Below the pieces are notes generated by a model, which ran no database searches, had not been told where the DNA came from, and worked only from the letters and a program-made list of their open reading frames with translations. The translations under genes were made by a program, and so were the position numbers. A stretch of DNA of 64,000 nucleotides from assembly GCF_029961185.1 (NCBI RefSeq), contig NZ_JASBQQ010000009.1, positions 148,412 to 212,411 on the forward strand, given 5' to 3'. Source of the stretch: Albidovulum aestuarii. Lineage in GTDB: Bacteria > Pseudomonadota > Alphaproteobacteria > Rhodobacterales > Rhodobacteraceae. Below, one piece after another: positions 1 through 9,584 of this stretch. Numbering within the stretch: the stretch's first letter is position 1; every line of letters starts with the position of its first letter.

Positions 1-685
1 CCGCCGGACAGTGGATTTCCGCATGGGCTGGATACTTCTGGGTGGCGGCATAATCGGATCCGGCCTCGGGATGGTGGTTTTCAACTACCTCAAGGCTTTG
101 GGTCAGGTGGAGCTTCTTATCCGGCTCTTCTACGTCATCTTCCTCGGCGGCATCGGCGCCCTGATGTTCGTCGAAAGCCTGCGGGCGATCCTGCGGGCGC
201 GCGACGCCTCGCGCCCGGTCGTCACGCGGCGGCAACGAGGCTGGGTCACAGCCCTGCCCTTCAAGATGAAGTTCCGCACCTCCGGCCTTTACATCTCGGT
301 GATCCCACCTCTGGCAGTCGGCGCCTTGGTGGGCTTTCTGGCCGCGATCATGGGCGTCGGCGGTGGCTTCATCATGGTGCCCGCCATGATCTATATCCTC
401 AACATGCCGACCAAGGTCGTTGTCGGCACCTCGCTTTTCCAGATCATCTTCGTCTCAGGCTTCACCGCGATGATGCATGCGACGACGAATTACAGCGTCG
501 ACATGGTACTTGCCGTGCTTCTGCTGGTCGGCGGGGTCGTCGGCGCCCAGATCGGCGCGGGGATCGGCGCGAAGCTGAAGGCCGAACAGTTGCGCATCCT
601 TTTGGCGATCATGGTGCTGGGCGTCTGCATTAAGATCGCTCTGGAACTCGGCCTGCGCCCGGATGAACTTTATTCTCTCAAGTAG
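1..685 (+). CDS. TSUP / TauE-SafE family membrane permease, 5' truncated by window edge
   Basis: This is the C-terminal part of a sulfite-exporter TauE/SafE (TSUP) family inner-membrane protein. The reading frame is open to the first base (three more codons precede the GTG at 11), so the true start lies upstream. About 227 residues are visible. They contain several hydrophobic helices and the family's glycine-rich motif GVGGGFIMVP at the start of the second half-repeat, after a cytoplasmic basic loop. TSUP proteins export sulfite, sulfoacetate or other organosulfur anions; the substrate cannot be read from sequence. Its TAG stop directly abuts the stop codon of the convergent desaturase gene, with no base between them. 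Confidence 0.85.
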   Translation, partial: RRTVDFRMGWILLGGGIIGSGLGMVVFNYLKALGQVELLIRLFYVIFLGGIGALMFVESLRAILRARDASRPVVTRRQRGWVTALPFKMKFRTSGLYISVIPPLAVGALVGFLAAIMGVGGGFIMVPAMIYILNMPTKVVVGTSLFQIIFVSGFTAMMHATTNYSVDMVLAVLLLVGGVVGAQIGAGIGAKLKAEQLRILLAIMVLGVCIKIALELGLRPDELYSLK

Positions 686-1681
686 TCACCGCCCGATCCG
701 CTTGCGGCGGTCCTTCATCCGTTCATGCGCCTCTGCCGTGCCGTCGTGAAACGATCCGAACCACTTGTCCCAGGGCATTTCCAGATTGCCGTAATTCACC
801 TCGAAATAGCGGTGATGCATCTGGTGGTGGAAGGTGCCGAGGGCAAGTCGTTTGCGGTCCTTCACCAAAAGGTTCTCGAACCCGGTATGGGACGTCGCTG
901 CGGTCAGAGACTGGTGCTGCATGTGAAAGAGGATGTGCAGTGGATGGGCCGGAATGACGAAATGGATCAGCACGCTTGAGAAGAAGATCAGATGCTCCAC
1001 AGGATGCATCGACAGGCCCGACCACGGGCCGACATTGACATTGCGGTGATGAAGCGCATGGGCCAGCCGGTAAAGCGGCCCCCAGTGCAGCGCCCTATGC
1101 ACCCAATAGAAATGGAGCGAAATCCAGAATGGCGTCAGCAGGAACAGAGCCACGAACCAGACCGGATGCGCCCCCCATGTCAGGACCGGCGCCCAGCCAT
1201 TGCCCATCGCCCAGAACATCAGGACCTCATAGCCGGTCCAGAACCCGACGCCGCTCGTCAGAGTCCAGAACATGTTGTCGCGCACCTGCCCGCCAAGGGT
1301 GAATTGCCGCCCTTCGCGCGCAAGGTCGCGCGGGTCATATTTCAGCCGGTCCCCCTGCTTGCGGAAGGTGAAGAAGAACAGGTGCAGACCGCCCGCGACC
1401 AGTGTCATCAGAATGAGGTTTCTCAGCCAGATCCCAATTATCCAGCCGGGCGCGAGCGTCTGGGTTACCTCCAGAGAGGGCTGGAACCACGCCCATGACA
1501 CCAAAGCGATACCGACCAAAATCGCGTTTTCGGCGAATGCGAGCCAGCGTACAGCCAGCCAGTGAACCATCCGCACAGGATCAGGTGGCCACGAAAAAAA
1601 AGGTGACGCCTGGATCGGCACTTCCGGGATATGGTGCCAGCCTTTCAGCGCCGGGCCGGTTGTGTCGTTGTGGTTGGTCAT
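686..1681 (-). CDS. Sterol desaturase / fatty acid hydroxylase superfamily membrane protein
   Basis: A 331-residue integral membrane di-iron oxygenase-like protein. The ligand histidines are visible in order: H190-x4-H195 with H199, HALHH at 208-212, HPVEH at 226-230 and HHQMHH at 285-290, interleaved with hydrophobic segments. This is the pattern of the fatty acid hydroxylase/sterol desaturase superfamily, which oxidises lipid, sterol or carotenoid chains. The N-terminal ~120 residues hold additional membrane helices. An AGGAGG ribosome site lies just before the ATG at 1681. It is divergent from a LysR-type gene, which is the likely regulator. The substrate is not predictable; ornithine-lipid, alkylglycerol or sterol-like roles are all possible. 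Confidence 0.8.
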   Translation of the reverse strand: MTNHNDTTGPALKGWHHIPEVPIQASPFFSWPPDPVRMVHWLAVRWLAFAENAILVGIALVSWAWFQPSLEVTQTLAPGWIIGIWLRNLILMTLVAGGLHLFFFTFRKQGDRLKYDPRDLAREGRQFTLGGQVRDNMFWTLTSGVGFWTGYEVLMFWAMGNGWAPVLTWGAHPVWFVALFLLTPFWISLHFYWVHRALHWGPLYRLAHALHHRNVNVGPWSGLSMHPVEHLIFFSSVLIHFVIPAHPLHILFHMQHQSLTAATSHTGFENLLVKDRKRLALGTFHHQMHHRYFEVNYGNLEMPWDKWFGSFHDGTAEAHERMKDRRKRIGR

Positions 1682-1732
1682 GGCGGTTCCTCCTGATCGG
1701 GCAAGGATGACGCAACCGTCTTTTCTTGAAAA

Positions 1733-1747
1733 ACAGATTTAATCTGT
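1733..1747. promoter_or_regulatory. Perfect palindrome in the desaturase/LysR divergent promoter
   Basis: ACAGATT-T-AATCTGT is a perfect inverted repeat with 7-bp arms and one central base. It lies in the 96-bp AT-rich gap between the divergent desaturase (start 1681) and LysR gene (start 1778). LysR regulators usually bind such dyads in the promoter they share with their target, so this is the likely operator. Confidence 0.5.
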
Positions 1748-1777
1748 CATTTTAGTCTAAAAATCAGAGATGCAAAC

Positions 1778-2713
1778 ATGCACGGCGATCTGCGCCTGTC
1801 TCTTCGCCTTATGCGCGCCTATCTGGCTGCGGTGGATCATGGCTCAATTGCGGCTGCGGCGGCCGCTCTGAATGTCGCGTCCTCGGCCGTGGCGACCGCC
1901 ATCGACAAGGTGGAGGCAGAGTTCGCCACGACTCTTGTAACCCGGACCCGTGCACGCGGCGTTACGCCGACCACAGCGGGGCGGCTTCTGGCGGATCGCA
2001 TCAGGGCGCTTTTGGAGGACTATCAGGCGGTTATGTCCGAGGGTCACGCGCTAGGTTCCGCGCTCACGGGCGAGTTGCGCATCGGTTACTATGCCCCGGT
2101 TGCACCAGCCTTCCTGCCCGGGATCGTACAGCCGCTTCTGGCCGCTCATCCCGGCCTGACGGCGCATTTCCGCGACTGCGACAATGACAGTGCGCAGGCC
2201 GGGCTACTGGACGGAACGCTTGATGTCATCGTTTTCGCAGGAGGCGAGGTTCGCGTGGGCATCGCGACGGAAGTGCTGATCGAGGTTCCACCCTACCTGC
2301 TGGCCCCTGCAGGGCACGCGTTCACCCTGCGCGATCATGCATCCCTGAAAGATCTCGAAGGCGCGGACCTTGTCCTGCTCGACCTGCCGTTGGCCGGGGC
2401 CTATACGCGACGGTTGTTCGAGGCGGCGAATGTCACGCCGCGCATCGTTGCAACGGCCAGCACGACCGAAATGGTCCGAAGCCTTGTCGGTGCGGGGGTA
2501 GGTCTGGCGGTATTGAACATGCGGCCCCGGACGACGGTCAGCTATGGCGGCGACGAACTGACCGCCGTTCCGCTCAGCCCGGCAGCGCCGGGCCTGATGC
2601 TGATGGCCGGATATGTCGACGGTAGACCGCGCCGGGTTGTCACGGCGTTCCTCGACGCGCTTCGCGACTGGTTCTCGGGTCCGAATGCCGATGCTCTGAC
2701 CGTCCGGGAATAA
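1778..2713 (+). CDS. LysR-family transcriptional regulator
   Basis: A 311-residue LysR-type regulator: an N-terminal winged helix-turn-helix (about residues 5-65, including an alanine-rich recognition segment and the family-typical 'LAA-LN-SS' pattern) followed by a periplasmic-binding-protein-like effector domain. The ATG at 1778 follows a short AT-rich leader. It is divergent from the desaturase-family gene, and a perfect 15-bp dyad sits between them, so it probably controls that gene and itself. The inducer is unknown. Confidence 0.85.
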   Translation: MHGDLRLSLRLMRAYLAAVDHGSIAAAAAALNVASSAVATAIDKVEAEFATTLVTRTRARGVTPTTAGRLLADRIRALLEDYQAVMSEGHALGSALTGELRIGYYAPVAPAFLPGIVQPLLAAHPGLTAHFRDCDNDSAQAGLLDGTLDVIVFAGGEVRVGIATEVLIEVPPYLLAPAGHAFTLRDHASLKDLEGADLVLLDLPLAGAYTRRLFEAANVTPRIVATASTTEMVRSLVGAGVGLAVLNMRPRTTVSYGGDELTAVPLSPAAPGLMLMAGYVDGRPRRVVTAFLDALRDWFSGPNADALTVRE

Positions 2714-2833
2714 GTCGCACCCGACAATGACTTCAAGCCGTGCGCACCGTGTGAGACTTAGACGACAGGCGGCATCAAAAAAACCGAACAAACGGACCGG
2801 CAGATGCGCTAGACCATCGCTGGTCGCTTGCGC

Positions 2834-3622
2834 TCAGAGGTTTTCCTGCTGAGGCATGCCAAGGACGTGGAAGCCGCCATCGACGCGGATGATCTCTCCG
2901 GTCGTGAAGGCGCCGTAGTCAGAGCACAGATAGACCGCCGTACCACCGACCGATGCGAGCGTGGCATTGGAACGCAGGGGTGCGTTTTCCTCTGTGTGCC
3001 GGAAGGTCGCCCGCGCGCCGCCGATGGCAGCCCCGGCCAACGTCTTCATCGGACCGGGTGACACCGCGTTGACGCGGATCTTCTGGGGCCCAAGGTCATT
3101 GGCGAGATAGCGCACCGAGCTTTCAAGCGCCGCCTTGGCGACGCCCATCACGTTGTAGTTCGGCGTCACCCGGTTCGACCCGCCATAGGTCAGCGTGATC
3201 AGCGACCCGCCCTCGGGCATCAGGTCGGATGCGCGCCGGGCCACGTCAATGAATGAAAAGCACGAGATGTCGAGCGAATGCTTAAAGTTCGCGCGGCTCG
3301 TATTGATGAACCTTCCCGTCAGCTCGTTCTTGTCGGAATAGGCGATGGCATGGACGAGGAAGTCCATCGTCCCCCAGCGGTCCTTCAGCTTGCCGAAGCA
3401 GGCCTCGAGGCTCGCATCATCCGTCACATCAACATCGACGAGGAAATCCGATCCGACGGAAGCGGCCAGCGGCTCAACCCGTTTGCCGAAGGCCTCGCCC
3501 TGATAGGAAAAGGCCAGTTCGGCGCCTTCGGCGGCAAGTGCCGAGGCAATGCCCCAGGCGATGGAGCGTTCATTCGCGACGCCCATCACGAGGCCGCGCT
3601 TGCCCTTCATGAGATCTGCCAT
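2834..3622 (-). CDS. fabI: Enoyl-[acyl-carrier-protein] reductase (NADH)
   Basis: FabI performs the last reduction in each cycle of type II fatty-acid elongation. The 262-residue protein is a short-chain dehydrogenase fold with the FabI-specific nucleotide site (GVANERSIAWGIA at 14-26) and the catalytic pair Y156-x6-K163, preceded by Y146. Length is standard. It lies 6 bp downstream of fabB on the same strand, so the two are co-transcribed. FabI enzymes of this type are the target of triclosan-like inhibitors. Confidence 0.95.
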   Translation of the reverse strand: MADLMKGKRGLVMGVANERSIAWGIASALAAEGAELAFSYQGEAFGKRVEPLAASVGSDFLVDVDVTDDASLEACFGKLKDRWGTMDFLVHAIAYSDKNELTGRFINTSRANFKHSLDISCFSFIDVARRASDLMPEGGSLITLTYGGSNRVTPNYNVMGVAKAALESSVRYLANDLGPQKIRVNAVSPGPMKTLAGAAIGGARATFRHTEENAPLRSNATLASVGGTAVYLCSDYGAFTTGEIIRVDGGFHVLGMPQQENL

Positions 3623-3628
3623 GGGTGG

Positions 3629-4858
3629 TTACCCCTGATACTTGCTCATCACGAGCGTGGCGTTGGTGCCGCCGAAACCGAAGCTGTTCGACAGGACGGA
3701 ATCAAGCTCCACACCCTCGCGGTATTCGGTGCAGATCTCTTCCGGCTTGAGTTCGGGATCGAGCTGGGTCACGTTGGCCGAGGCGGTGATGAAATTGCCG
3801 CCCAGCATCAGAAGGGAATAGATCGCCTCATGAACGCCAGTCGCGCCCAGCGAATGGCCGGTCAGCGATTTCGTCGAGGAAATCGGCGGCACGCTCCCCT
3901 CGCCGAAGACCCGGCGGATCGCCTTCACTTCGGTCACATCACCTGCGGGCGTCGAGGTGCCATGGGCATTGATGTAGCTGATCTTACGGTCCTTCGGCAG
4001 CGTCGCCACAGCCAGCCGCATGGAGCGTTCGCCACCTTCGCCGGACGGGGCCACCATGTCGTGCCCGTCCGAGGTCGCGCCATAGCCGGTAACTTCCGCG
4101 TAGATTTTCGCGCCGCGCGCCTTGGCGTGCTCAAGTTCCTCCAGCACCACGACCCCGCCGCCGCCGCCGATCACGAAGCCGTCGCGGGTCGCGTCGAAGG
4201 CGCGGGACGCGGTTTCAGGCGCGTCGTTGTACTTGGACGACATCGCCCCCATTGCGTCGAAGAGGCACGAGAGCGTCCAGTCCAGCTCCTCGCCGCCACC
4301 GGCAAAGACGATGTCCTGCTTGCCCATCTGAATGAGTTCGGTGCCGTTGCCGATGCAATGGGCCGAGGTCGAGCAGGCCGAGGTGATCGAATAGTTCACG
4401 CCTTTGATCTTGAACGGCGTCGCCAGACAGGCGGAGTTCGTCGACGACATGCAGCGCGTGACCATGAAGGGGCCCATCCGCTTCGGGCTGCCCTTTTCGA
4501 TGACGATCTGATGAGCCTGAAAGAAGTTCGATGTCGACGGCCCGCCCGAGCCCATCACCAGCCCCGACCGTTCGTTCGAAACGTCGCTTTCCTCAAGCCC
4601 GCTATCGGCGATGGCCTGTTCCATGGCCAGGAAGTTATAGGCCGCGCCCGGTCCCATGAAACGCAGGTTGCGCTTGTCGATATGATCTTCCAACACGATC
4701 TGCGGCATGCCGTGAACCTGGCTGCGGAAGCCATGTTCGGCGTATTCCGGGGCGAAGACGATGCCGGACTTTCCGGCCCGCAAGCTGGCTTCGACCTCGG
4801 CGGCATTGTTGCCTATGGGAGAGACGATTCCGATCCCGGTGATGACGACGCGGCGCAT
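3629..4858 (-). CDS. fabB: 3-oxoacyl-[acyl-carrier-protein] synthase I
   Basis: A 409-residue condensing enzyme of fatty-acid synthesis. The active-site cysteine C162 lies in SACSTSAHC, and H299 ([11 protein letters not shown]), K330 and H335 ([11 protein letters not shown]) complete the Cys-His-His-Lys set. Together with FabA it builds unsaturated fatty acids. The ATG at 4858 has an AAGGAGG ribosome site eight bases upstream of the start region. In related genomes fabA is directly upstream in one operon; here a gene on the opposite strand separates them, so fabB-fabI needs its own promoter in the 144 bp before it. Confidence 0.95.
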   Translation of the reverse strand: MRRVVITGIGIVSPIGNNAAEVEASLRAGKSGIVFAPEYAEHGFRSQVHGMPQIVLEDHIDKRNLRFMGPGAAYNFLAMEQAIADSGLEESDVSNERSGLVMGSGGPSTSNFFQAHQIVIEKGSPKRMGPFMVTRCMSSTNSACLATPFKIKGVNYSITSACSTSAHCIGNGTELIQMGKQDIVFAGGGEELDWTLSCLFDAMGAMSSKYNDAPETASRAFDATRDGFVIGGGGGVVVLEELEHAKARGAKIYAEVTGYGATSDGHDMVAPSGEGGERSMRLAVATLPKDRKISYINAHGTSTPAGDVTEVKAIRRVFGEGSVPPISSTKSLTGHSLGATGVHEAIYSLLMLGGNFITASANVTQLDPELKPEEICTEYREGVELDSVLSNSFGFGGTNATLVMSKYQG

Positions 4859-5002
4859 GCGGCCTCCTTGATCCCGTTTCTGCCTGTCTAGGATAGGAGG
4901 GGGAAAGGGGCAAGCCGTTAGAGATATTGTTGCTGGCGGCGATCAGGATGACAAATCCCGCCCGTTTCGCTAGTTTTTGGTGTGGGAAAAGGGGGAAATC
5001 AG

Positions 5003-5962
5003 ATGTCGAACGGGCAAACGCTTCCGCAAATGAACGGTATGGACATGACCTGTGGCGGCGGCATTGAGACCTGGCTGCAATATGTCGATGGTTTCAAACT
5101 TCGGCACTTCTGCCTCTTTGAACTGCTCGACGACAAGCGCGGCCTTGCCTGCCTGACGGACTATCATCGCAAGCTTGTCGAAGCGGCGGTTGAAAATGGG
5201 TTTGGCGTGATCAACGAGGGCCTTCACTACCGGGCAAGTCGCGACTGGGGAGAACTGATCGGCTATTCCCGCGAGGGGTTGGAAGAGATCAACATCCGCG
5301 GGATTGAATTCTACAAGGATTTCGTCCGTGAATACGGCAGCCCCGAAACGCCGATGACCGTAGGCGGCGTCATCGGGCCGCGCGGCGATGCCTATGATGT
5401 CGGACGGACGCCGGAAGCGGCGGAATCCGAGGATTATCATTCCGAACAGATTTTGACGTTCAAGAAAGCCGGTGCGGACCAGATCAGTGCGCTCACCCTG
5501 TCGAGTGTCGAAGAGGCAATCGGAATCAGCCGCGCGGCAAAGGCGGCTGACATGCCCGTCGTTATCTCATTCTTCGTGAAGCTCGGCGGAAAGCTGTCAG
5601 GTGGCGAAACGCTGGAAGAGGCGATCACGCGCGTGGATGCGGCGACCGGCATTGCGCCCGCCTATTACATGATCAACTGCACCCATCCGTTAGAGTTCGA
5701 ACCGGCGCTGACGCCCGGCGACTGGACCGGGCGGCTTGGCGGCTTCATGCCGAACGCCGTGGCGATGGATACGCTGTCGCTTTGTAAGCTCGGCCATCTC
5801 GAAGACGGAGATCCCGAAGAACTTGGCGGGCAGTTGGCCGATCTAGCCCGTCGTTTCCCGCATATCCATGTCTGGGGCGGCTGTTGTGGCACCGACGGAC
5901 GCCACATCGGTGAAATCGCGCGGCAGGTGCGAAAAACCCGTGTGGCCATGGCGGGCCGCTAA
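5003..5962 (+). CDS. Homocysteine S-methyltransferase family protein
   Basis: A 319-residue TIM-barrel protein of the homocysteine S-methyltransferase (betaine-homocysteine methyltransferase / MetH N-terminal) family. The zinc/thiol ligands are present: C226 in NCTHP and C294-C295 in WGGCCGTD. The family transfers a methyl group from betaine, S-methylmethionine or a corrinoid to homocysteine. The ATG at 5003 is preceded by a GGGGGAAA ribosome site; an in-frame GTG 21 bases earlier is less well placed. It lies in reverse orientation between fabA and fabB, an unexpected location. The methyl donor is unknown. Confidence 0.85.
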   Translation: MSNGQTLPQMNGMDMTCGGGIETWLQYVDGFKLRHFCLFELLDDKRGLACLTDYHRKLVEAAVENGFGVINEGLHYRASRDWGELIGYSREGLEEINIRGIEFYKDFVREYGSPETPMTVGGVIGPRGDAYDVGRTPEAAESEDYHSEQILTFKKAGADQISALTLSSVEEAIGISRAAKAADMPVVISFFVKLGGKLSGGETLEEAITRVDAATGIAPAYYMINCTHPLEFEPALTPGDWTGRLGGFMPNAVAMDTLSLCKLGHLEDGDPEELGGQLADLARRFPHIHVWGGCCGTDGRHIGEIARQVRKTRVAMAGR

Positions 5963-5986
5963 CTGCCCCACCCGATCAGGCAGACG

Positions 5987-6496
5987 CTACGCCTCGCTCA
6001 ACGCAACCTTCATGTCCTTGACGAGATAGATGGTCTCGCCATCCGCCTCGACCCGTCCATCCGCAACGCCCATTGTAAGGCGGCGGGTCTGCACTGCCTT
6101 GGTAAAATCAACGTAGTAGGTCAGCATCTTCCGGTCCGGCCGCACCATGCCGGTCAGCTTGACCTCGCCCACGCCCAACGCATAACCCCGCCCCTGCCAG
6201 CCGCGCCAGCCGAGGTTGAAGCCGGTCAACTGCCAGAGCCCGTCGAGCCCGAGGCAGCCGGGCATGATCGGGTTGCCCGGGAAATGGCAGTCGAAGAACC
6301 AGAGATCTGGGGTGATGTCGAACTCGGCGACGACATGGCCCTTGCCATGCTCGCCCCGGTCTTCCGAGATATCTGTGATCCGGTCCATCATCAACATGGG
6401 CGGCGCCGGAAGCTGGGCATTGCCGGGGCCAAAAAGCTCGCCCCGGGCGCATTTCAGCAACCCTTCCTTGTCGAAACTCGTCGGAAATCCGGCCAT
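5987..6496 (-). CDS. fabA: 3-hydroxydecanoyl-[acyl-carrier-protein] dehydratase/isomerase
   Basis: FabA dehydrates 3-hydroxydecanoyl-ACP and isomerises the trans-2 to the cis-3 double bond, committing chains to unsaturated fatty acids. The 169-residue hot-dog-fold protein has the catalytic H71 ([13 protein letters not shown]) and D85 ([10 protein letters not shown]). It is divergent from irr, as in many alphaproteobacteria. Its usual operon partners fabB and fabI lie further along the same strand but are separated from it by a gene on the other strand. Confidence 0.95.
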   Translation of the reverse strand: MAGFPTSFDKEGLLKCARGELFGPGNAQLPAPPMLMMDRITDISEDRGEHGKGHVVAEFDITPDLWFFDCHFPGNPIMPGCLGLDGLWQLTGFNLGWRGWQGRGYALGVGEVKLTGMVRPDRKMLTYYVDFTKAVQTRRLTMGVADGRVEADGETIYLVKDMKVALSEA

Positions 6497-6596
6497 CGTA
6501 CCTGTCCCCCAAACCGCTTGTTGTTATGACCCCTCTACCACCCGTCCCAACAGCAGGGCAAGGGCACCGGCCCGCGGGCGCATGGGGTAATTATGA

Positions 6597-6626
6597 TTGA
6601 AAAGTTCAGGCGGTACAGCCTATATA
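6597..6626 (+). promoter_or_regulatory. Putative sigma70 promoter of irr
   Basis: TTGAAA at 6597-6602 and TATATA at 6621-6626 are separated by 18 bases, a good housekeeping promoter match. Transcription would begin near 6633, about 20 bases before the chosen irr start at 6653. The in-frame ATG at 6593 would lie inside or upstream of this promoter, which argues against it as the start. Confidence 0.45.
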
Positions 6627-6652
6627 TCCTATTGCAAAACGAAGGGCGCCCA

Positions 6653-7078
6653 ATGGACGGGATCGAGATGCAGGCGGTAAAACGCGGAACACGCTGGCTG
6701 GCGCGGGCCGGGCTGAGGCCGACGCGGCAGCGGGTTTCGCTGGCAGCACTGCTGGTCGGCGACGGCCAGGACCGGCATGTCACGGCGGAAAGCCTGCATG
6801 CCGCCGCCGGTGAAAGCGGCGAGCCGGTTTCGCTCGCGACCGTCTACAACACGCTCCGCGCATTCTGCGAGGCAGGGCTGATCCACGAAATCTCGGTCGA
6901 CGGATCGCGCAGCTATTTCGACACAAGACTTGACGATCACCCGCATTTCTTCTGGGAAGAGGAAGGGCGGCTGGTCGATGCCCCGGTCGAAGATCTGGAA
7001 ATCGCCCGGTTGCCGAAGTTGCCAGAAGGGGCAGAGCTTGCGCGTGTCGATGTGGTGATCCGGCTGCGCCGGTCGTGA
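6653..7078 (+). CDS. irr: Iron response regulator Irr (Fur superfamily)
   Basis: A 141-residue Fur-superfamily repressor. The DNA-binding half includes GLRPTRQRVSLAALL and VSLATVYNTLRAFCEAGLI, which are diagnostic of Irr. The regulatory half carries an H-rich site (DDHPHFF, H96 and H98) where rhizobial Irr proteins usually have HHH, and it lacks a Cys-Pro heme regulatory motif. In alphaproteobacteria Irr represses heme and iron-dependent genes under iron limitation and is inactivated by heme. Divergence from fabA is the usual context. The start at 6653 is chosen over 6593 because of the promoter and because family members begin shortly before the RG-TRWLARAG segment. Confidence 0.85.
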   Translation: MDGIEMQAVKRGTRWLARAGLRPTRQRVSLAALLVGDGQDRHVTAESLHAAAGESGEPVSLATVYNTLRAFCEAGLIHEISVDGSRSYFDTRLDDHPHFFWEEEGRLVDAPVEDLEIARLPKLPEGAELARVDVVIRLRRS

Positions 7079-7122
7079 CACGGCGAAGCGCTTAAACCCA
7101 CATTATTCAACACTAGTGGTAC

Positions 7123-7992
7123 TCAGAACCACTGGCCCGGCTCCATCAGACCCAAATCCATCAACTGCTGCGAATGCCAGTCGAACTTCGCCGAATTGTG
7201 CCAGTTGAAGGTCCAGATATCGAACATCGAACCCGGGTTGGTTTTCAGCGCCTTCGCCGTGCGGAAGGACGCGATCGCGGCCGTCAGGTTGTGATGCCAG
7301 GGACAGGAGTAGGTATTCATCTCCTCGATATTAAACCTGTGGTCGTCCTGCAGCTTCACCCCCGGCGCGCTCCGGAACAATGCGGTGCGGCCAATCTTGC
7401 GGCGATCAGCCGGGATATGTTCCTCGAACCGCCACCTGAGTCCGCCGAAGAAATCCAGTTGCCGCTCCATGGGATGCCCCGTCGCCGGGTCTTTCCGCGC
7501 CAGTGCGTAATAGCCCGACCGGTCCAGCATCGCTTCATCGCGGCTCACGGCATTCGGGAAACGGTCAAGGTCAGGTGCATAGAGGTCGACGACATAGGCC
7601 AGCATCGCCTCTCGCCGTTCCTCGGTGTGAAAGGCCAGCAACTCACCGATGCTGCGATGTTCGCAGAACGGGAAGAACAGGTATTCGGCATTGTAGCAGT
7701 AGTAAAACCACGTCCCGGCAGGCGCCTTCGCGATGATCGCATTCACGGCATCCGGCACGGCGTGCCGGGCCAGCGTGTGATACCGTACCCAATGCGCAAG
7801 GGTTTCGACCTCATCGGGAATGGTGAAATCCTCGGGCAGAAACACGATGACCTCGCGAAACCGCGCTCCGACATGGTGAAGGACGGTCGAGGCGATCTCC
7901 ACCGGGTCCTCAGCAAATATCAGCGCGACCGGACCTTTGGCGATCAGGGCCTGACCATCAGCGAGAAGAGCATTGAGCGAGGAAAACTGCAT
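7123..7992 (-). CDS. Hypothetical protein, possible glycosyltransferase-like
   Basis: A 289-residue soluble protein (from the ATG at 7992, which follows GGAATGGACT; an upstream in-frame start at 8052 would add 20 residues). It is rich in aromatic residues and has no signal peptide or membrane helix. The central region (YYCYNAEYLFFPFCE) and the later R-K-I-G-R-T-ALFR pattern recall the layout of glycan-modifying proteins of the glycosyltransferase family 2-like type, but no DxD motif stands out. I do not recognise it with certainty. It is divergent from miaB with a 131-bp gap. Confidence 0.5.
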   Translation of the reverse strand: MQFSSLNALLADGQALIAKGPVALIFAEDPVEIASTVLHHVGARFREVIVFLPEDFTIPDEVETLAHWVRYHTLARHAVPDAVNAIIAKAPAGTWFYYCYNAEYLFFPFCEHRSIGELLAFHTEERREAMLAYVVDLYAPDLDRFPNAVSRDEAMLDRSGYYALARKDPATGHPMERQLDFFGGLRWRFEEHIPADRRKIGRTALFRSAPGVKLQDDHRFNIEEMNTYSCPWHHNLTAAIASFRTAKALKTNPGSMFDIWTFNWHNSAKFDWHSQQLMDLGLMEPGQWF

Positions 7993-8123
7993 AGTCCATT
8001 CCGTGCGGTCCGAAAGCCTGCGCAGATTCGGGTAAGCACCGTCTGAATGCAAGCACCTGTCGCCCGATTGCCTGCCGGGCCGGTTTGCGCTAGGAACCGC
8101 AGGTCCCGGCCCAAGGTATCGCC

Positions 8124-9440
8124 ATGTCCGCCCCGAAGAAGCTATTCATCAAGACCTATGGCTGTCAGATGAACGTCTACGACAGCGAGCGCATGGCCGA
8201 GGCCATGGGGGCCGAAGGCTATGTCACGACGGAGGTGGCGGAAGAGGCGGATATGGTGCTGCTAAACACCTGCCATATCCGTGAAAAGGCCGCCGAAAAG
8301 GTCTATTCCGACCTTGGCCGTCTGCGCCCGCTGAAACTTGCCAAACCTGACCTGAAGATCGGCGTCGCTGGCTGCGTGGCGCAGGCCGAGGGCGAGGAAA
8401 TCCTGAAGCGCATGCCTTTGGTCGATCTGGTGGTGGGACCGCAAAGCTATCACCGCCTGCCTGCCATGGCGAAGGCCGCCGAGGCGGGCCAGAAGACGGT
8501 AGATACGGACTTTCCCGAGGAAGACAAGTTCGACCATCTGCCGGACCGTCCGAAGGCATCGGTGCGCCCGACCGCCTTCCTGACCGTTCAGGAGGGTTGT
8601 GACAAATTCTGCGCCTTCTGTGTCGTGCCCTACACCCGGGGCTCCGAAGTCTCCCGCCCCGCCGAGCGGATCATGAAAGAGGCGCGCGGTCTTGTGGAAA
8701 AGGGCGTGCGCGAGATCACGCTACTGGGCCAGAACGTCAATGCCTATCACGGGGCCGGGTCGGACGGCGACTGGACGCTCGCGCGGCTGGTGCGGGAACT
8801 GGCGAAGATCGACGGACTGGAGCGCATCCGCTACACGACCTCGCACCCAAATGACATGGGTGACGACCTGATCGCCGCCCACAGCGAAGAGCCGAAGCTG
8901 ATGCCCTATCTGCACCTGCCGGTGCAGTCCGGGTCTGACCGCATCCTCAAGGCGATGAACCGCAAACACACTGCCGAGGACTATCTCCGCCTGATCGAAC
9001 GCATCCGCGCCGTGCGGCCCGACATGATGATGTCAGGCGATTTCATCGTTGGTTTCCCGGGAGAGACCGACGCCGATTTTGACGCGACGATGGACCTGAT
9101 CCGCGCCGTCAACTACGGAATGGCCTATTCATTCAAATACTCCGCCCGTCCCGGTACGCCTGCGGCCGAAAAAACGCCGGTCGCGGCGGAGGTTGCCGAT
9201 GCGCGGCTTCAGGCCCTTCAGGCGCTGATCACCGAACAGCAGCGCGCGGCGCAGAAGGCGATGATCGGGCGAGAGGTTTCGGTGCTTTTCGAAAAGCCCG
9301 GGCGCCTGCCCGGTCAGATGGTCGGCAAGTCCGACTACCTGCATGCGGTCCATGTTCAAACCGACGCAAAACCGGGCCAGATCGCGAAGGTCCGGATCAC
9401 CAAGAGCGCGCCGAATTCGCTGGCCGGGGATATCGCCTGA
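8124..9440 (+). CDS. miaB: tRNA-2-methylthio-N6-dimethylallyladenosine synthase
   Basis: MiaB is a radical-SAM methylthiotransferase that converts i6A37 to ms2i6A37 in tRNAs reading UNN codons. The 438-residue protein shows the N-terminal cluster cysteines C14 (YGCQMN), C50 (NTCHIREKA) and C84 (AGCVAQ), the radical-SAM motif C159-x3-C163-x2-C166 ([16 protein letters not shown]) and a C-terminal TRAM domain. It probably shares the direction of transcription with phoH, though 144 bases separate them. Confidence 0.95.
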   Translation: MSAPKKLFIKTYGCQMNVYDSERMAEAMGAEGYVTTEVAEEADMVLLNTCHIREKAAEKVYSDLGRLRPLKLAKPDLKIGVAGCVAQAEGEEILKRMPLVDLVVGPQSYHRLPAMAKAAEAGQKTVDTDFPEEDKFDHLPDRPKASVRPTAFLTVQEGCDKFCAFCVVPYTRGSEVSRPAERIMKEARGLVEKGVREITLLGQNVNAYHGAGSDGDWTLARLVRELAKIDGLERIRYTTSHPNDMGDDLIAAHSEEPKLMPYLHLPVQSGSDRILKAMNRKHTAEDYLRLIERIRAVRPDMMMSGDFIVGFPGETDADFDATMDLIRAVNYGMAYSFKYSARPGTPAAEKTPVAAEVADARLQALQALITEQQRAAQKAMIGREVSVLFEKPGRLPGQMVGKSDYLHAVHVQTDAKPGQIAKVRITKSAPNSLAGDIA

Positions 9441-9584
9441 CGCAATTTTCGGCGTTACCCGTCACACCTCTGTAACATCCGCAGGATTTCTTTACGTAGG
9501 CACAAATTTTGGTTGGTGTGGCTTGCTTTGAACACAATCCACAGGCACCATCCGGTCAGGCCTGCCGCAGAAAAGGAGATTTGC

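Noticed and set aside
3278..4891. 537-codon plus-strand frame over fabB and fabI
   Set aside because: Shadow of two well-supported enzymes; His/Arg/Gly-rich composition typical of antisense frames in GC-rich DNA.
6593..6652. Upstream in-frame ATG for irr at 6593
   Set aside because: It would put the start within the TTGAAA/TATATA promoter, and the added residues do not look like Irr.
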